Source: Anaerolineae bacterium (lineage in GTDB: Bacteria; Chloroflexota; Anaerolineae; Aggregatilineales; J027). From it: a stretch of 51,990 nucleotides of DNA. Every line of letters begins with the position of its first letter. Position 1 is the first letter of the stretch. Under the pieces are notes generated by a model that worked only from the letters and a program-made list of their open reading frames with translations, had not been told where the DNA came from and searched no databases. The position numbers and the translations under genes were made by a program. The stretch covers positions 1 to 51,990 of the forward strand of contig JAJTXY010000027.1 in the NCBI GenBank assembly GCA_021463865.1. Direction: 5' to 3'. Below, in pieces: positions 17,080-25,681 of this stretch.

Positions 17080-17829
17080 CTAGCCCATGACCAGACCACC
17101 GTCTACTGAAAGCACCTGCCCTGTGATATAGGCCGCTTCATCCGAGGCCAAGAACGACACCGCAAACGCCACTTCATCAATCGTACCCCAGCGTTTGAGG
17201 GGAATGGCATTATTCAATTGGTCGGTCAATTCTTTGGGAAGGCTTGAGGTCAAATCGGTCAGCACAAAACCGGGGGCGACTGCATTCACCGTAATATTCC
17301 GATCCGCGATTTCACGAGCGAGGGCTTTGGTCAGGCCAATCAATCCGGCTTTGCTGGCACTATAATTGGTTTGTCCAGCCTGACCTGCGATGCCGCTGAC
17401 GCTGGTGATATTGATGATACGACCATAACGCGCTTTCATCATGGGGCGGGACACCAGCTTACACATATTCCATGCGCTTTTCAAATTGGTATCCAACACT
17501 TCGTCCCATTCTTCTTCTTTCATCCGCATAATCAAATTATCCCGGGTCGTGCCAGCGTTGTTGACCAAAATATCTACTTTTTCAAAGGCATCTACTGTCG
17601 CTTTAACCAACTGGGTAGCGTCTTCCATCACCGCCACATTCGCCTTGACCGCCAGACCCTTGCCGCCACCCGCTGAAATCATCTGAACCACTTCGTTCGC
17701 GGCGTCGGCGTTTTGGTTATAATTGACCACAATCGTCGCGCCACGTTTGGCAAGTTCCAGCGCAATCCCGCGCCCAATGCCCCGACTTGCTCCGGTTACA
17801 ATGGCAACTTTTCCGTCTAGCTGTCCCAT
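17080..17829 (-). CDS. fabG: 3-oxoacyl-ACP reductase FabG
   Basis: NADPH-dependent reductase of the SDR family, second step of each fatty-acid elongation cycle. The 249-residue protein has the cofactor motif TGASRGIGRG (12-21), NNAG (90-93) and the catalytic Ser143, Tyr156 and Lys160 in NYSASKAG. The C-terminal YITGQVLSVDGGLVMG is typical of FabG. AGGAG precedes the ATG. A good promoter lies 46-73 bases upstream. It is the first gene of the leftward fabG - Asp23 - nusB - tatC run. Other fatty-acid genes are absent, so a different SDR role cannot be excluded. Confidence 0.9.
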   Translation of the reverse strand: MGQLDGKVAIVTGASRGIGRGIALELAKRGATIVVNYNQNADAANEVVQMISAGGGKGLAVKANVAVMEDATQLVKATVDAFEKVDILVNNAGTTRDNLIMRMKEEEWDEVLDTNLKSAWNMCKLVSRPMMKARYGRIINITSVSGIAGQAGQTNYSASKAGLIGLTKALAREIADRNITVNAVAPGFVLTDLTSSLPKELTDQLNNAIPLKRWGTIDEVAFAVSFLASDEAAYITGQVLSVDGGLVMG

Positions 17830-17874
17830 GTCGAAAATGCTCCTGAGAGGTGGTGTGATTTAATTGCTTGATAG

Positions 17875-17902
17875 ATAATATCGGACGGGGGCAGGGTGTC
17901 AA
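17875..17902 (-). promoter_or_regulatory. Sigma-70-like promoter for fabG
   Basis: On the minus strand, perfect TTGACA (17897-17902), 16-base spacer, TATTAT (17875-17880). The expected start near 17868 leaves a leader of about 39 bases to the fabG ATG at 17829. Confidence 0.6.
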
Positions 17903-17936
17903 GATAAACCTGCGCTAAGTAAAAAAGGGAATCTGC

Positions 17937-19157
17937 GTGAAAATTCGGTTTAAAATCATCGTTCTGCTATTCACACTTTCGACTTTGGGGCTATCCGCCT
18001 GTCAAGACAGTCCCGACGACAACGCGCCTTTGGTGATTGTAGCGACTTCGGCTGCCCCCGACGCAGGTTTTTATACCTATCGGCATGAAAGTGGTGTATT
18101 CAGCATTCGCATCCCACCGAACTGGGTTGCCGATAATTTACCTGACCCGAACGGGGTACGGGTGCAATTTTCCAATTTGGAAGGGACAGAAAGTGTGGTG
18201 CGCCTTACGGTTTATGTCGTCAATACGGGCACCCCTATGACCCGTGAAGGATTTTTGAATGCCGCCGCCGCCTATCAACCTCCTGAAGATGTCGCTAATT
18301 ATGGGTGGCAGTTGATTGAAGACCCGATTGATCAATCTGATGGCAGTCGCCGCTTGGTGGGGGTCCGCACTTATCCTACCATTGGGCCACGTGCTATGAA
18401 TATTTTCCTACAGGGCAATGGCAGCTATTTCTCCGCTCTCGAAGCCGATGTCACCGATGCTGATGACCCCCTTATCAATACCCTTGCCGCTGTCGTCAAT
18501 ACGTATCGTGTCAACAGCAGCGTGGCCCTACAAATCGGTGAAGTCACAGGCGTAACGTCCTTCACTGGGGTAATCGGATTCGACAGCTATACTGCTTGGT
18601 CGGACAGTGACGGCGGGTTTAATATCACCGGACGGGTAGTCAACAATGCCGATTATTCGGTTGAGGCCGTGCGTTTGACGGGTTATTTGTTTGATTCACG
18701 CAGCAACCGCCTAAGCGAAAAATCAAGCATTTTGACCACCGATATTCTAGCACCCGGCGAAGGTGCGCCATTCCGACTGCGTTTTGATGGAGGCCGACCT
18801 TCAACAGTGGTACGCTATGAACTGCACGCCGCTGCCCGTGCCTCGGAAGATACCGTTCTACAAAATTTTTATGGTAAAAATAACTTCACTGTGCAGAGCA
18901 ACGACCCCTTCTATAACGAAAGTGGCTTTTTGGTGGTTAGTGGTCAGCTTTCCAACAATGGGTCACGGCTGGTGAAACTCATTAAGGTCGTGGTCAGCAT
19001 CTTCGACGATCAAAACAATGTCGTCGCTACCGAGACGGTCTTTATTGATAAAGATCAACTACTCCCCGGTGAGGCAGGCAGCTATGAAGTGGTGATGTAT
19101 GATGTGGGTGGCCCCGCCATTCGTTATGAATTAAATGTGATGGGCACGGCGGAGTAA
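17937..19157 (+). CDS. Predicted lipoprotein with FxLYD-like repeats
   Basis: Exported 406-residue protein with a lipoprotein leader: basic start, hydrophobic core and lipobox LSAC with Cys22. Residues about 45-180 form a globular region (SGVFSIRIPPNWVAD) resembling a PsbP/photosystem-type or DUF1795-like fold. Two repeats follow (about 215-300 and 320-400), each with a GRVVNN or GQLSNNG strand and LAPGEGAPF or LLPGEAGSY; this is the pattern of FxLYD domains. The GTG start follows GGGA by seven bases. Divergent from fabG. Function unknown; an envelope-bound role is likely. Confidence 0.7.
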   Translation: MKIRFKIIVLLFTLSTLGLSACQDSPDDNAPLVIVATSAAPDAGFYTYRHESGVFSIRIPPNWVADNLPDPNGVRVQFSNLEGTESVVRLTVYVVNTGTPMTREGFLNAAAAYQPPEDVANYGWQLIEDPIDQSDGSRRLVGVRTYPTIGPRAMNIFLQGNGSYFSALEADVTDADDPLINTLAAVVNTYRVNSSVALQIGEVTGVTSFTGVIGFDSYTAWSDSDGGFNITGRVVNNADYSVEAVRLTGYLFDSRSNRLSEKSSILTTDILAPGEGAPFRLRFDGGRPSTVVRYELHAAARASEDTVLQNFYGKNNFTVQSNDPFYNESGFLVVSGQLSNNGSRLVKLIKVVVSIFDDQNNVVATETVFIDKDQLLPGEAGSYEVVMYDVGGPAIRYELNVMGTAE

Positions 19158-19164
19158 AGTTGAG

Positions 19165-19519
19165 ATGGATAAAACAACTCCATACAAGCATATTGTTTTG
19201 GACGACAAAGTAGGCCCAATTATTGAAAACACAAACAAAGGGGTTGTCCATATTGTGCTGTATATGAAAGCCTTTGGCTGGAGTCCTGAAAAAATCCATT
19301 TAGAGTATCCTAATCTCTCGTTAGGTCAAATCCATTCCGCCCTCGCCTAATTATTGGGATCATCAAGTCGAATTAGATGCCGATATCGAAAGGCGTGTAT
19401 TAAAGGTCGGAGAGATTATTCACGGTCATCTTCCACCAGATGACAAAACGATTATGATTCTCGATAAAGAACAAGCAAAACAACTAGCGATAGAAACGAT
19501 TGCGAAAGTGAGGCGGTAA
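19165..19519 (+). pseudogene. DUF433 family gene, frameshifted
   Basis: The first 61 codons (19165-19350) give MDKTTPYKHIVLDD... through LSLGQIHSALA, a good match to DUF433 proteins, small antitoxin-like proteins. The family normally continues with YYWDHQ-ELDADIERR; that sequence is present from 19352 (YWDHQVELDADIERR), but shifted by one base, with a TAA stop at 19348-19350. One extra base in the TAATTAT run explains it. The shifted frame ends at the TAA at 19517-19519, overlapping the next gene remnant. The reading may be a true mutation or a sequencing/assembly error. An intact 61-residue product is still possible. Confidence 0.65.
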
Positions 19520-19774
19520 AGCATCGAAGAAGTAAACAACTTATATGCCATCGTTGATTCTGAAACCATCGAAAAAGATTATGGATGGATATTCCTCTTT
19601 GCAACTCATATCTATCTGAAAACTAAAGATCCAATGTATGCTCTACCTCCGGGTTTCGGCCCATTGTTGGAACGAAAAGGCGGAGCTATTGCAGCTTTTG
19701 GTACAGGTAAACCCTTCGCTGAAAGTATCTTGGCTTATGAAAAAGGCATAAAAAAGATTGAGAAGAATACATAG
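19454..19774 (+). pseudogene. YrhB/Imm35-like immunity gene interrupted by a stop
   Basis: From the ATG at 19454 the frame reads MILDKEQAKQLAIETIAKVRR, meets TAA at 19517-19519, then continues in the same frame to a stop at 19772-19774. The downstream part contains TIEKDYGWIFLF, HIYLKTKDP and AESILAYEKG, which resemble the YrhB / Imm35 family of immunity-like proteins. The two halves in one frame look like one gene of about 106 codons with one nonsense codon. The second half has no start codon of its own near its beginning. No toxin partner is visible. Family call is from remembered motif pattern and is moderate. Confidence 0.55.
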
Positions 19775-19784
19775 GAAATCGAGT

Positions 19785-20621
19785 TTATAAGAGCATTTCG
19801 CGTAATCTCTGCAATTGCAACACCAATGATTCCGCTGGCCCATAATATTCCAACGTGACGACCTGCAAATTTGGACAGCTTTCCAATGTAAAACGCAGCA
19901 GTTCATAATCGGCCTCTGCTAGGGGCTGGTGCAAATCGCGCAGCCGCCCTCGATACATCCCCGGCCCACTCACATGTAACTCTATCACATGCTCTAGGGG
20001 TAGTTGGCAGATATAGCCAGTTGGAGATTCCCGACGCATGGCCGCTGACACCCGCGCATGGCCCAAATCCAGCAATAAATGGCATCCGGTTTGTTGAATC
20101 ACTTCATTTATAAAAAGGGGGTCAACCAGATAATCATGTCCGGTGTGGCGATGATAGGCTTGATTTTCAATAGCGATGGGAATGGAAAGGGTTGCCTGCA
20201 AAAGTTGGATGTTTTCAATCGCCTGCTGGGTGGCGCGGGAACGAGTCACAATCGGCATGGGGATACCCGCTTTTTTCCAGAATCGGAAAATGCGTGAGGG
20301 GGATACATCCAAATGTAACGAGATAAATGGCGGGTGGGTCTGGTCTATCAACTGCTTGATAGAAGCAAGTTCACATTGGATAGAATGACCGATGAGTGCG
20401 GTGTGAAGGTGCAGCAAAATTGGATGATGATTGGCTCGGTCAAACATCCGGTCAAGCCCAATCCAAGGGCCAACCTTCAAAAAATCAACCCGTACCTGAC
20501 CCGCCGCCATTAAATCCAACAGCAGGTCAGAGCCATCCGCAGCAAGGGCAATGTTATTTGTGGGTATCTTGATACCCTTCGCCAAGTGGAGTTGCCAGCA
20601 TCGCACCTGTGAAACCGGCAA
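19785..20621 (-). CDS. DUF692-like TIM-barrel protein (MNIO-related)
   Basis: The 278-residue frame shows the DUF692 pattern: DFLKVGPW near the start, then IAIENQ, TGCHLLLDLGHARVSAA, LPLEHVIELHVSG and VTLEYYG. These hold plausible metal ligands (Glu, Asp, His, His, Glu) of the multinuclear non-heme iron enzymes (MbnB, TglH, BufB) that modify cysteine-containing peptides, though most members are uncharacterised. Start is uncertain: the ATG at 20621 overlaps the upstream gene by 68 bases, and a TTG at 20585 would give a more usual N-terminus. Neither the DUF2063 partner nor a clear cysteine-rich precursor peptide is nearby. A general xylose-isomerase-like barrel is an alternative description. 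Confidence 0.65.
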   Translation of the reverse strand: MPVSQVRCWQLHLAKGIKIPTNNIALAADGSDLLLDLMAAGQVRVDFLKVGPWIGLDRMFDRANHHPILLHLHTALIGHSIQCELASIKQLIDQTHPPFISLHLDVSPSRIFRFWKKAGIPMPIVTRSRATQQAIENIQLLQATLSIPIAIENQAYHRHTGHDYLVDPLFINEVIQQTGCHLLLDLGHARVSAAMRRESPTGYICQLPLEHVIELHVSGPGMYRGRLRDLHQPLAEADYELLRFTLESCPNLQVVTLEYYGPAESLVLQLQRLREMLL

Positions 20622-20856
20622 AAATCGCCGCGTGTAGCAGCGTCAGGGGCAAGCACATCCACAACCAGACCGAGGTAGCATTGTCGCTGAGGACAAGGCC
20701 CAAAATGACAATTCCAAAAGACACAAAACTAATCACAATTAAGATCGTGCCTGCCAGCAAGGGCCATCCGCGCCGCGAAGATAATGCGGTTGAGAGGCGC
20801 ATGATAAAACGGCTGATACGCGGGGAGGAGTCAACTCTTCGCATAAATTCGGACAT
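20554..20856 (-). CDS. Small membrane protein, two membrane segments
   Basis: A 100-residue protein with a basic N-terminus (RRVDSSPRISRFIMR) and two hydrophobic segments at about 33-56 and 64-86, so both ends may be cytosolic. I do not recognise the family. GGAG stands 11 bases before the ATG. Its 3' end overlaps the DUF692-like gene on the same strand, so the two are probably co-transcribed and translation may be coupled. Confidence 0.6.
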   Translation of the reverse strand: MSEFMRRVDSSPRISRFIMRLSTALSSRRGWPLLAGTILIVISFVSFGIVILGLVLSDNATSVWLWMCLPLTLLHAAIFAGFTGAMLATPLGEGYQDTHK

Positions 20857-20933
20857 ATTTTTTAGGACTCCAGTTTAAGAATAATCAGCGCAATCATAAC
20901 GCAGACTGGCAGGCACGCCAACGAGATCAACCA

Positions 20934-22013
20934 CTAGACATTAAAGCGGATGTTAAGAATATCCCCATCTTGGACGATATATTCTTTGCCTTCCAGACGG
21001 AATTTGCCTTTGGCCTTGATTTCGTGTATGCCACCCAATGTGACCAGATCATCATAGGTGAAGACTTCAGCACGAATGAAGCCCCGCTGCAAATCGCTGT
21101 GAATCACCCCTGCTGCTTCGGGAGCAGTCGCGCCCCGATCTACGCTCCAAGCCCGCACTTCATCCGGCCCAACGGTGAAAAAGGTCAAAATTTTCATCAG
21201 TTCGTACGACGCCTGAATGACCCGTGCCGCGCCAGATTCGTTGATGCCATATTCTTCCATAAACATCGCCCGATCTTCAGTAGGTAGTTGGGCGATTTCG
21301 GCTTCAATCTTGCCCTGCAATCCCAATAGGACGCCGTTTTTATGCGGATAGGTAATCAACTCAGTAGGGTTACGTGATTTTTCGCCAAAATTCAACACAA
21401 TCACCACTGGTTTGAGTGACAGCAAGCCATATCCGCGTAGGGGTTTCATCTCGTGTTCGGTCAAATCCAGATCACGCAAGGGCTTTTCAGTTTCAAGGTG
21501 GGCCTTTAGGCGCATGAGCAGTTCAATTTCTTCTGTAATGAGTCGCTTATCACCCGTCTTACCTTTTTTTAAGTCTTCATTAAGGCGTTCCAAGCGACGC
21601 TCAACGGTAATCAGGTCGGAGAGCAAAAATTCGGCGTCCACAATTTCTAAATCACGTGCCGGGTCAATTGTTTCATAGGGGTGTGGCACGGTATTATCTT
21701 CAAACACACGAATGACATGAATCAGGCCGTCCAAATTCGACAGCGCATTCCGCAACTGTCCCGACATGCCCTCGTTGCCAATCCCCTTATCTACCCCCGC
21801 CACATCATTATAGACAACAGTTGCATAGGTGGTCTTTTTGGGCGTATACATACCACTAAGCTTATCCACCCGTGCATCCGGCACATTGACAACCGCCGTA
21901 TGGACTTCTAATTTGCCGCTGGATACGGCGCTGGTTTCCAAATTGCTGCCCGTTAGCGCATTAAATACGGTTGTTTTGCCACTGTTTGGCAGGCCGATAA
22001 TGCCCAGTTTCAT
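20934..22013 (-). CDS. ychF: Obg-like ATPase YchF (DUF933 type)
   Basis: Cytosolic P-loop NTPase of the Obg-related class that binds ribosomes and prefers ATP. The 359-residue protein has G1 GLPNSGKT (7-14; more typical members have PNVGKS), G3 NDVAGV (about 70), a G4 position NFGE that replaces NKxD, which fits ATP preference, a helical middle region (about 125-200), and a C-terminal TGS/DUF933 domain (VFTYDDLVTLGGIHEIKAKG to the end). No tRNA or pth gene is adjacent. It diverges from the DUF1800 gene, with a good promoter in between. Confidence 0.92.
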   Translation of the reverse strand: MKLGIIGLPNSGKTTVFNALTGSNLETSAVSSGKLEVHTAVVNVPDARVDKLSGMYTPKKTTYATVVYNDVAGVDKGIGNEGMSGQLRNALSNLDGLIHVIRVFEDNTVPHPYETIDPARDLEIVDAEFLLSDLITVERRLERLNEDLKKGKTGDKRLITEEIELLMRLKAHLETEKPLRDLDLTEHEMKPLRGYGLLSLKPVVIVLNFGEKSRNPTELITYPHKNGVLLGLQGKIEAEIAQLPTEDRAMFMEEYGINESGAARVIQASYELMKILTFFTVGPDEVRAWSVDRGATAPEAAGVIHSDLQRGFIRAEVFTYDDLVTLGGIHEIKAKGKFRLEGKEYIVQDGDILNIRFNV

Positions 22014-22059
22014 GAAACGTTGCCCTTCCTAAAAAATTCTGTCATACCGAAGCGCCGCA

Positions 22060-22088
22060 ACTATAATGGGAGAACCGATTTCCGTCAA
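22060..22088 (-). promoter_or_regulatory. Sigma-70-like promoter for ychF
   Basis: On the minus strand, TTGACG (22083-22088), 17-base spacer, TATAGT (22060-22065). The expected start near 22053 leaves about 40 bases to the ychF ATG at 22013. No comparable rightward promoter was seen for the DUF1800 gene in the remainder of this 180-base gap. Confidence 0.6.
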
Positions 22089-22193
22089 TTGTAGCCCCCT
22101 TTAAAACTTTTCTTACAACTAGCACACACTTCCAAAAACTTTTGATGGAAAACTGGTGAGATATAGAGACATTTGGGAGAAAGGCACTATTTC

Positions 22194-23705
22194 ATGAACC
22201 GACGCCAGTTTTTGCAGACTTTTGGGCTGGCGACCACCGCTGCATTACAGACTAGCACTCTCCATCGTGCATTGGCATCGCTGCCCCCCGGCGCATTTGC
22301 CCCGGCCAATCTGATTGACCGCGATCCCATCGCCCATGTCATTTCCCGCCTGACATTTGGCGTCACCCCCGATTTGTATCAGCATGTTCAAACGATTGGT
22401 TCACAGGCGTTTATTGAGGAACAACTTGCTTTTGAAACATTGGCCGACCCCAATATTGCGACTCACCTGATTCCCTATGCCGAAGTATTGGGCAAAAATG
22501 CTGGGGTGCTGCTCAAAGAAAGTGAGGGCATGGCACAGGTAGCGGGTCAGGCCCTATTAGGGGGCACAACTGTTCGGGCTATGTATTCCCAACGCCAACT
22601 GTATGAGCGTATGGTGCATTTTTTCTCCGATCATTTCAGCATCTACGTATCGAGTGCCCCGCTGACGTTCATGAAAGTGGATGACGATCGTGATGTGGCA
22701 CGGGCTTATGCGATGGGCACATTCCGTGCGATTCTCGGCGCGTCGGCCCACAGCCCCGCCATGCTCGATTATCTGGACAACGCCACAAGCGCCAAAGACG
22801 CCCCCAATGAAAACTATGCCCGTGAATTGATGGAACTGCACACCCTCAGTGTTGATGGTGGCTATACCGAAACCGATGTCAAAGAAGTGGCACGGTGTTT
22901 TACGGGGTGGTCTATGACGAGGCCGCGTGACAGCGAAGACGGTCTGCTGCAATACCTGTATCGCCCGCGTATGCACGATGATGGCGCAAAGACCGTCTTG
23001 GGGACGATTATTCCGGCAGGGGGTGGCGAACGCGACGGCGAACAAGTGCTTGATTTACTGGCAAGCCACCCTTCCACCGCTGAGTTTATCAGTTACAAAT
23101 TAGCGCGGCGTTTTGTCTCCGATTTTCCACCCGACGCCCTTGTCCAAGCCTGCGCCAACGTGTTTATGCAGACCGAGGGCGATATTCGGGCCGTCCTACG
23201 TACCATCTTCAATTCGGAGGATTTTTGGAACGCGCCGCCCAAATTTAAACAACCTTACGAATACACGATCAGTTTGCTGCGGGCTTTCGATACCATCATC
23301 CTCGACGGCAACCGCTTCTTGCGTAATATGCGAAATTCGTTAGACGGGATGGGTCAAATTCCGTTCCACTGGCCTGCCCCGAATGGCTTCCCGGATGTAC
23401 AAGGGGCTTGGGCAGATAATTTGTTACCGCGTTGGAACATGGCAACCGCCATCGTTGGCAATCAACTGCGTGGGGCACAAACGAATACCGAGCCATTCCT
23501 GAATCTATTGGAATCGCGCGGTGTGACCCTAGACCCCGAAGCCGTGTTTGCATTTTTGGCCCAATACTTGTTGGGTCGCCCGTTGACCACCGATGAAAAT
23601 GGCATCCTGATGGATTTTGTGAACTCGGTTGCCGACACCCCCGAATCGCAAATTATGAATGGCATCGGATTGCTGCTGGCATCCCCGGCCTTCCAATATC
23701 GCTAG
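22194..23705 (+). CDS. DUF1800 family Tat-exported protein
   Basis: The 503-residue protein opens with a twin-arginine leader (MNRRQFLQTFGLATTAALQ), so folded export through TatC is likely. The body matches DUF1800: HVISRLTFG near residue 45, MVHFFSDHFSIY, ENYARELMELHTLSVDGGYTE (the most conserved block) and RWNMATAIVGNQL near the end. The function of the family is unknown. ATG 22194 is preferred over an upstream TTG since the leader begins there and AGAAAGG precedes it. The DUF1501 partner follows after 12 bases; this pair is a fixed neighbourhood in many Bacteria. Confidence 0.9.
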   Translation: MNRRQFLQTFGLATTAALQTSTLHRALASLPPGAFAPANLIDRDPIAHVISRLTFGVTPDLYQHVQTIGSQAFIEEQLAFETLADPNIATHLIPYAEVLGKNAGVLLKESEGMAQVAGQALLGGTTVRAMYSQRQLYERMVHFFSDHFSIYVSSAPLTFMKVDDDRDVARAYAMGTFRAILGASAHSPAMLDYLDNATSAKDAPNENYARELMELHTLSVDGGYTETDVKEVARCFTGWSMTRPRDSEDGLLQYLYRPRMHDDGAKTVLGTIIPAGGGERDGEQVLDLLASHPSTAEFISYKLARRFVSDFPPDALVQACANVFMQTEGDIRAVLRTIFNSEDFWNAPPKFKQPYEYTISLLRAFDTIILDGNRFLRNMRNSLDGMGQIPFHWPAPNGFPDVQGAWADNLLPRWNMATAIVGNQLRGAQTNTEPFLNLLESRGVTLDPEAVFAFLAQYLLGRPLTTDENGILMDFVNSVADTPESQIMNGIGLLLASPAFQYR

Positions 23706-23717
23706 AGGAGACCCATC

Positions 23718-24998
23718 ATGACCTGCTCACATTGCAAGACCCTCTCCCGTCGGGAAATGCTGCGGAACAGCGCGGCCCTAGCTACTGTTGGCGCGGCTCA
23801 TGCGGCCTTGCCTGCGTGGATGCCCCGTTTGGCTTTTTCGCCCAAACATCAAGCCCCGCGTGGCGATGTTTTGGTCTCGATTTTTCTGCGCGGCGGTGCG
23901 GACGCCCTCAATATGATTGTGCCACACGGCGAAGATGCCTATTACACGGCCCGCCCTCAACTGGCTATCCCACGCCCCGATGCCTCTGGTGGCGATCCAA
24001 AGACGCTGGATTTGGATGGTTTTTTCGGGATTCATCCGGCCCTATCGCCCCTCCTGCCGATTTTTCAGGGGGGTCAATTGACCGCTGTCCACGCGACCGG
24101 ATCACCCCATGAAAGCCGTTCGCACTTTGAAGCGATGAGTTTTATGGAACGGGGCACCCCCGGCGAACAAGGCATGACAACGGGCTGGATAGGTCGTCAC
24201 TTGGGAACACTGGACACCGGCAATGGTTCACCGATTCGGGCAGTGGGATGGGGCACAGCCGTCCAAGCCGCCCTGCGTGGCCCGATTTCACCCGTCGCCA
24301 TCAAGTCCATCGTAGATTATCACCTCGGTGGAGATGAAAAGGCGGCAGCGGCTATGCTGAACTCCCTCAATTCGCTCTATGCCCTCGACAGCGAATCGCT
24401 CCATGCCTCGGCGGAAGCTACCAAATCGGCGATTGAAGTGGTCGCCAGTATCAACTACGCCAGCTATATCCCGCAAAATGGCACGACCTATCCCGAAACC
24501 GATTTCGCAATGGCCCTGCGTCAGACCGCTGCCCTCATCCGGGCCGATGTCGGCTTAGAGGCGGCCTGTATTGATCTGGGTGGATGGGATACCCATGTGA
24601 ATCAAGGCGGCGCGGAAGGCACACAGGCGCAATTGATGATCCAATTATCGGAGGGATTGGCAGCGTTTCATGCCGATCTAGGGCCGGATATGCAAAAGGT
24701 GTCCGTCGTCGTCATGTCGGAATTTGGTCGGCGGGTCGAAGAAAACGGCGGCATCGGAACGGATCATGGTCACGGCGGCGCGATGCTGCTGATGAGCGGC
24801 AATTTGAATAAAGGCCCGGTGGTTGCCAATTGGCCCGGCCTCGCCCCTGATATGTTAGATCGCGGTGAAGATTTAGCCATCACAATTGATTACCGTGATG
24901 TTTTAAGCGAATTGCTGACCTCGCGCTTGAATAACCCGCTGATTAATGAAATCTTCCCAGATTTCACCACCAATAGTCTCGGTTTATTCAGCGCCTAG
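23718..24998 (+). CDS. DUF1501 family Tat-exported protein
   Basis: The 426-residue protein has a Tat leader at residues 10-30 (SRREMLRNSAALATVGAAHA) after a short CSHCK sequence. DUF1501 proteins resemble alkaline phosphatase/sulfatase-fold enzymes. Visible blocks are VSIFLRGGADALNMIVP (about 53-69), HATGSPHESRSHFEA, DLGGWDTHVNQG and MSEFGRRVEENGGIGTDHGHGG, rich in Asp and His that could bind metal. It pairs with the DUF1800 gene 12 bases upstream, consistent with one exported complex or pathway. The real substrate is unknown. AGGAG stands before the ATG. Confidence 0.9.
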   Translation: MTCSHCKTLSRREMLRNSAALATVGAAHAALPAWMPRLAFSPKHQAPRGDVLVSIFLRGGADALNMIVPHGEDAYYTARPQLAIPRPDASGGDPKTLDLDGFFGIHPALSPLLPIFQGGQLTAVHATGSPHESRSHFEAMSFMERGTPGEQGMTTGWIGRHLGTLDTGNGSPIRAVGWGTAVQAALRGPISPVAIKSIVDYHLGGDEKAAAAMLNSLNSLYALDSESLHASAEATKSAIEVVASINYASYIPQNGTTYPETDFAMALRQTAALIRADVGLEAACIDLGGWDTHVNQGGAEGTQAQLMIQLSEGLAAFHADLGPDMQKVSVVVMSEFGRRVEENGGIGTDHGHGGAMLLMSGNLNKGPVVANWPGLAPDMLDRGEDLAITIDYRDVLSELLTSRLNNPLINEIFPDFTTNSLGLFSA

Positions 24999-25087
24999 CC
25001 TCACATATTTTCCTCGCCCTCACACCGATGGAATGGCAGTACGGTAAAATCCTGCTGCCATTATTTTTTGTACAAGGAGGGTATGTC

Positions 25088-25606
25088 ATGGAAGTATGGG
25101 AAGCGATTCGCAAAAAACGGGCGGTGCGGGTGTTCAAAAATGAACCGCTGTCCGATGAAGCCGTCACACGCATTTTGGATGCGGGCCGTCGCTCACAAAG
25201 CAGCAAAAATACCCAACCGTGGGACTTTATTGCCATTCGTGAGCGCGACCAACTCCAAAGCGTTTCCAAATTAGGCAACTGGACGGGCCATGTCGCAGGT
25301 GCGGCGCTGTGTGTGGCAATTGTCATTCCCGCCCCGCAGCCCGGTCAGGATGTGGATTGGAAGCATATGTTTGATGCGGGTCAAGCCGCGTCGTATATGC
25401 AATTGGCAGCATTAGAAATCGGGGTTGGTTCGTGTCTTGGCACGGTTTACCAATATGATGAAGCGCGACAAGTGCTCGGTTATCCCGAAGATAAAACCGT
25501 CCGGATTGTGATTTCGTTTGGCTACCCCGCCGAACAGCCCGAAACACCCGCCAAAAAGAGTGGGCGACGACGCCTAGAAGAAGTTGTTCATTGGGATAGA
25601 TGGTAA
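25088..25606 (+). CDS. Nitroreductase family protein
   Basis: FMN-dependent oxidoreductase of 172 residues. Seen features: RKKRAVRVFKNEPLSD at the N-terminus, with basic residues for FMN phosphate; RRSQSSKNTQPWDF (about 34-47); and the C-terminal VRIVISFGYP. Length fits the smaller nitroreductase type. The ATG at 25088 follows AGGAGG (25075-25080) by seven bases; an ATG five bases earlier is in another frame. Reaction and electron acceptor are unknown. It stands alone between the DUF1501 gene and carA. Confidence 0.9.
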   Translation: MEVWEAIRKKRAVRVFKNEPLSDEAVTRILDAGRRSQSSKNTQPWDFIAIRERDQLQSVSKLGNWTGHVAGAALCVAIVIPAPQPGQDVDWKHMFDAGQAASYMQLAALEIGVGSCLGTVYQYDEARQVLGYPEDKTVRIVISFGYPAEQPETPAKKSGRRRLEEVVHWDRW

Positions 25607-25681
25607 TTATTCCAAAATTGCTCGTCATGTGCGATGTGGGTCGTTATTATCTCATGCCGATATTCTATTGGGGGACAAGGC

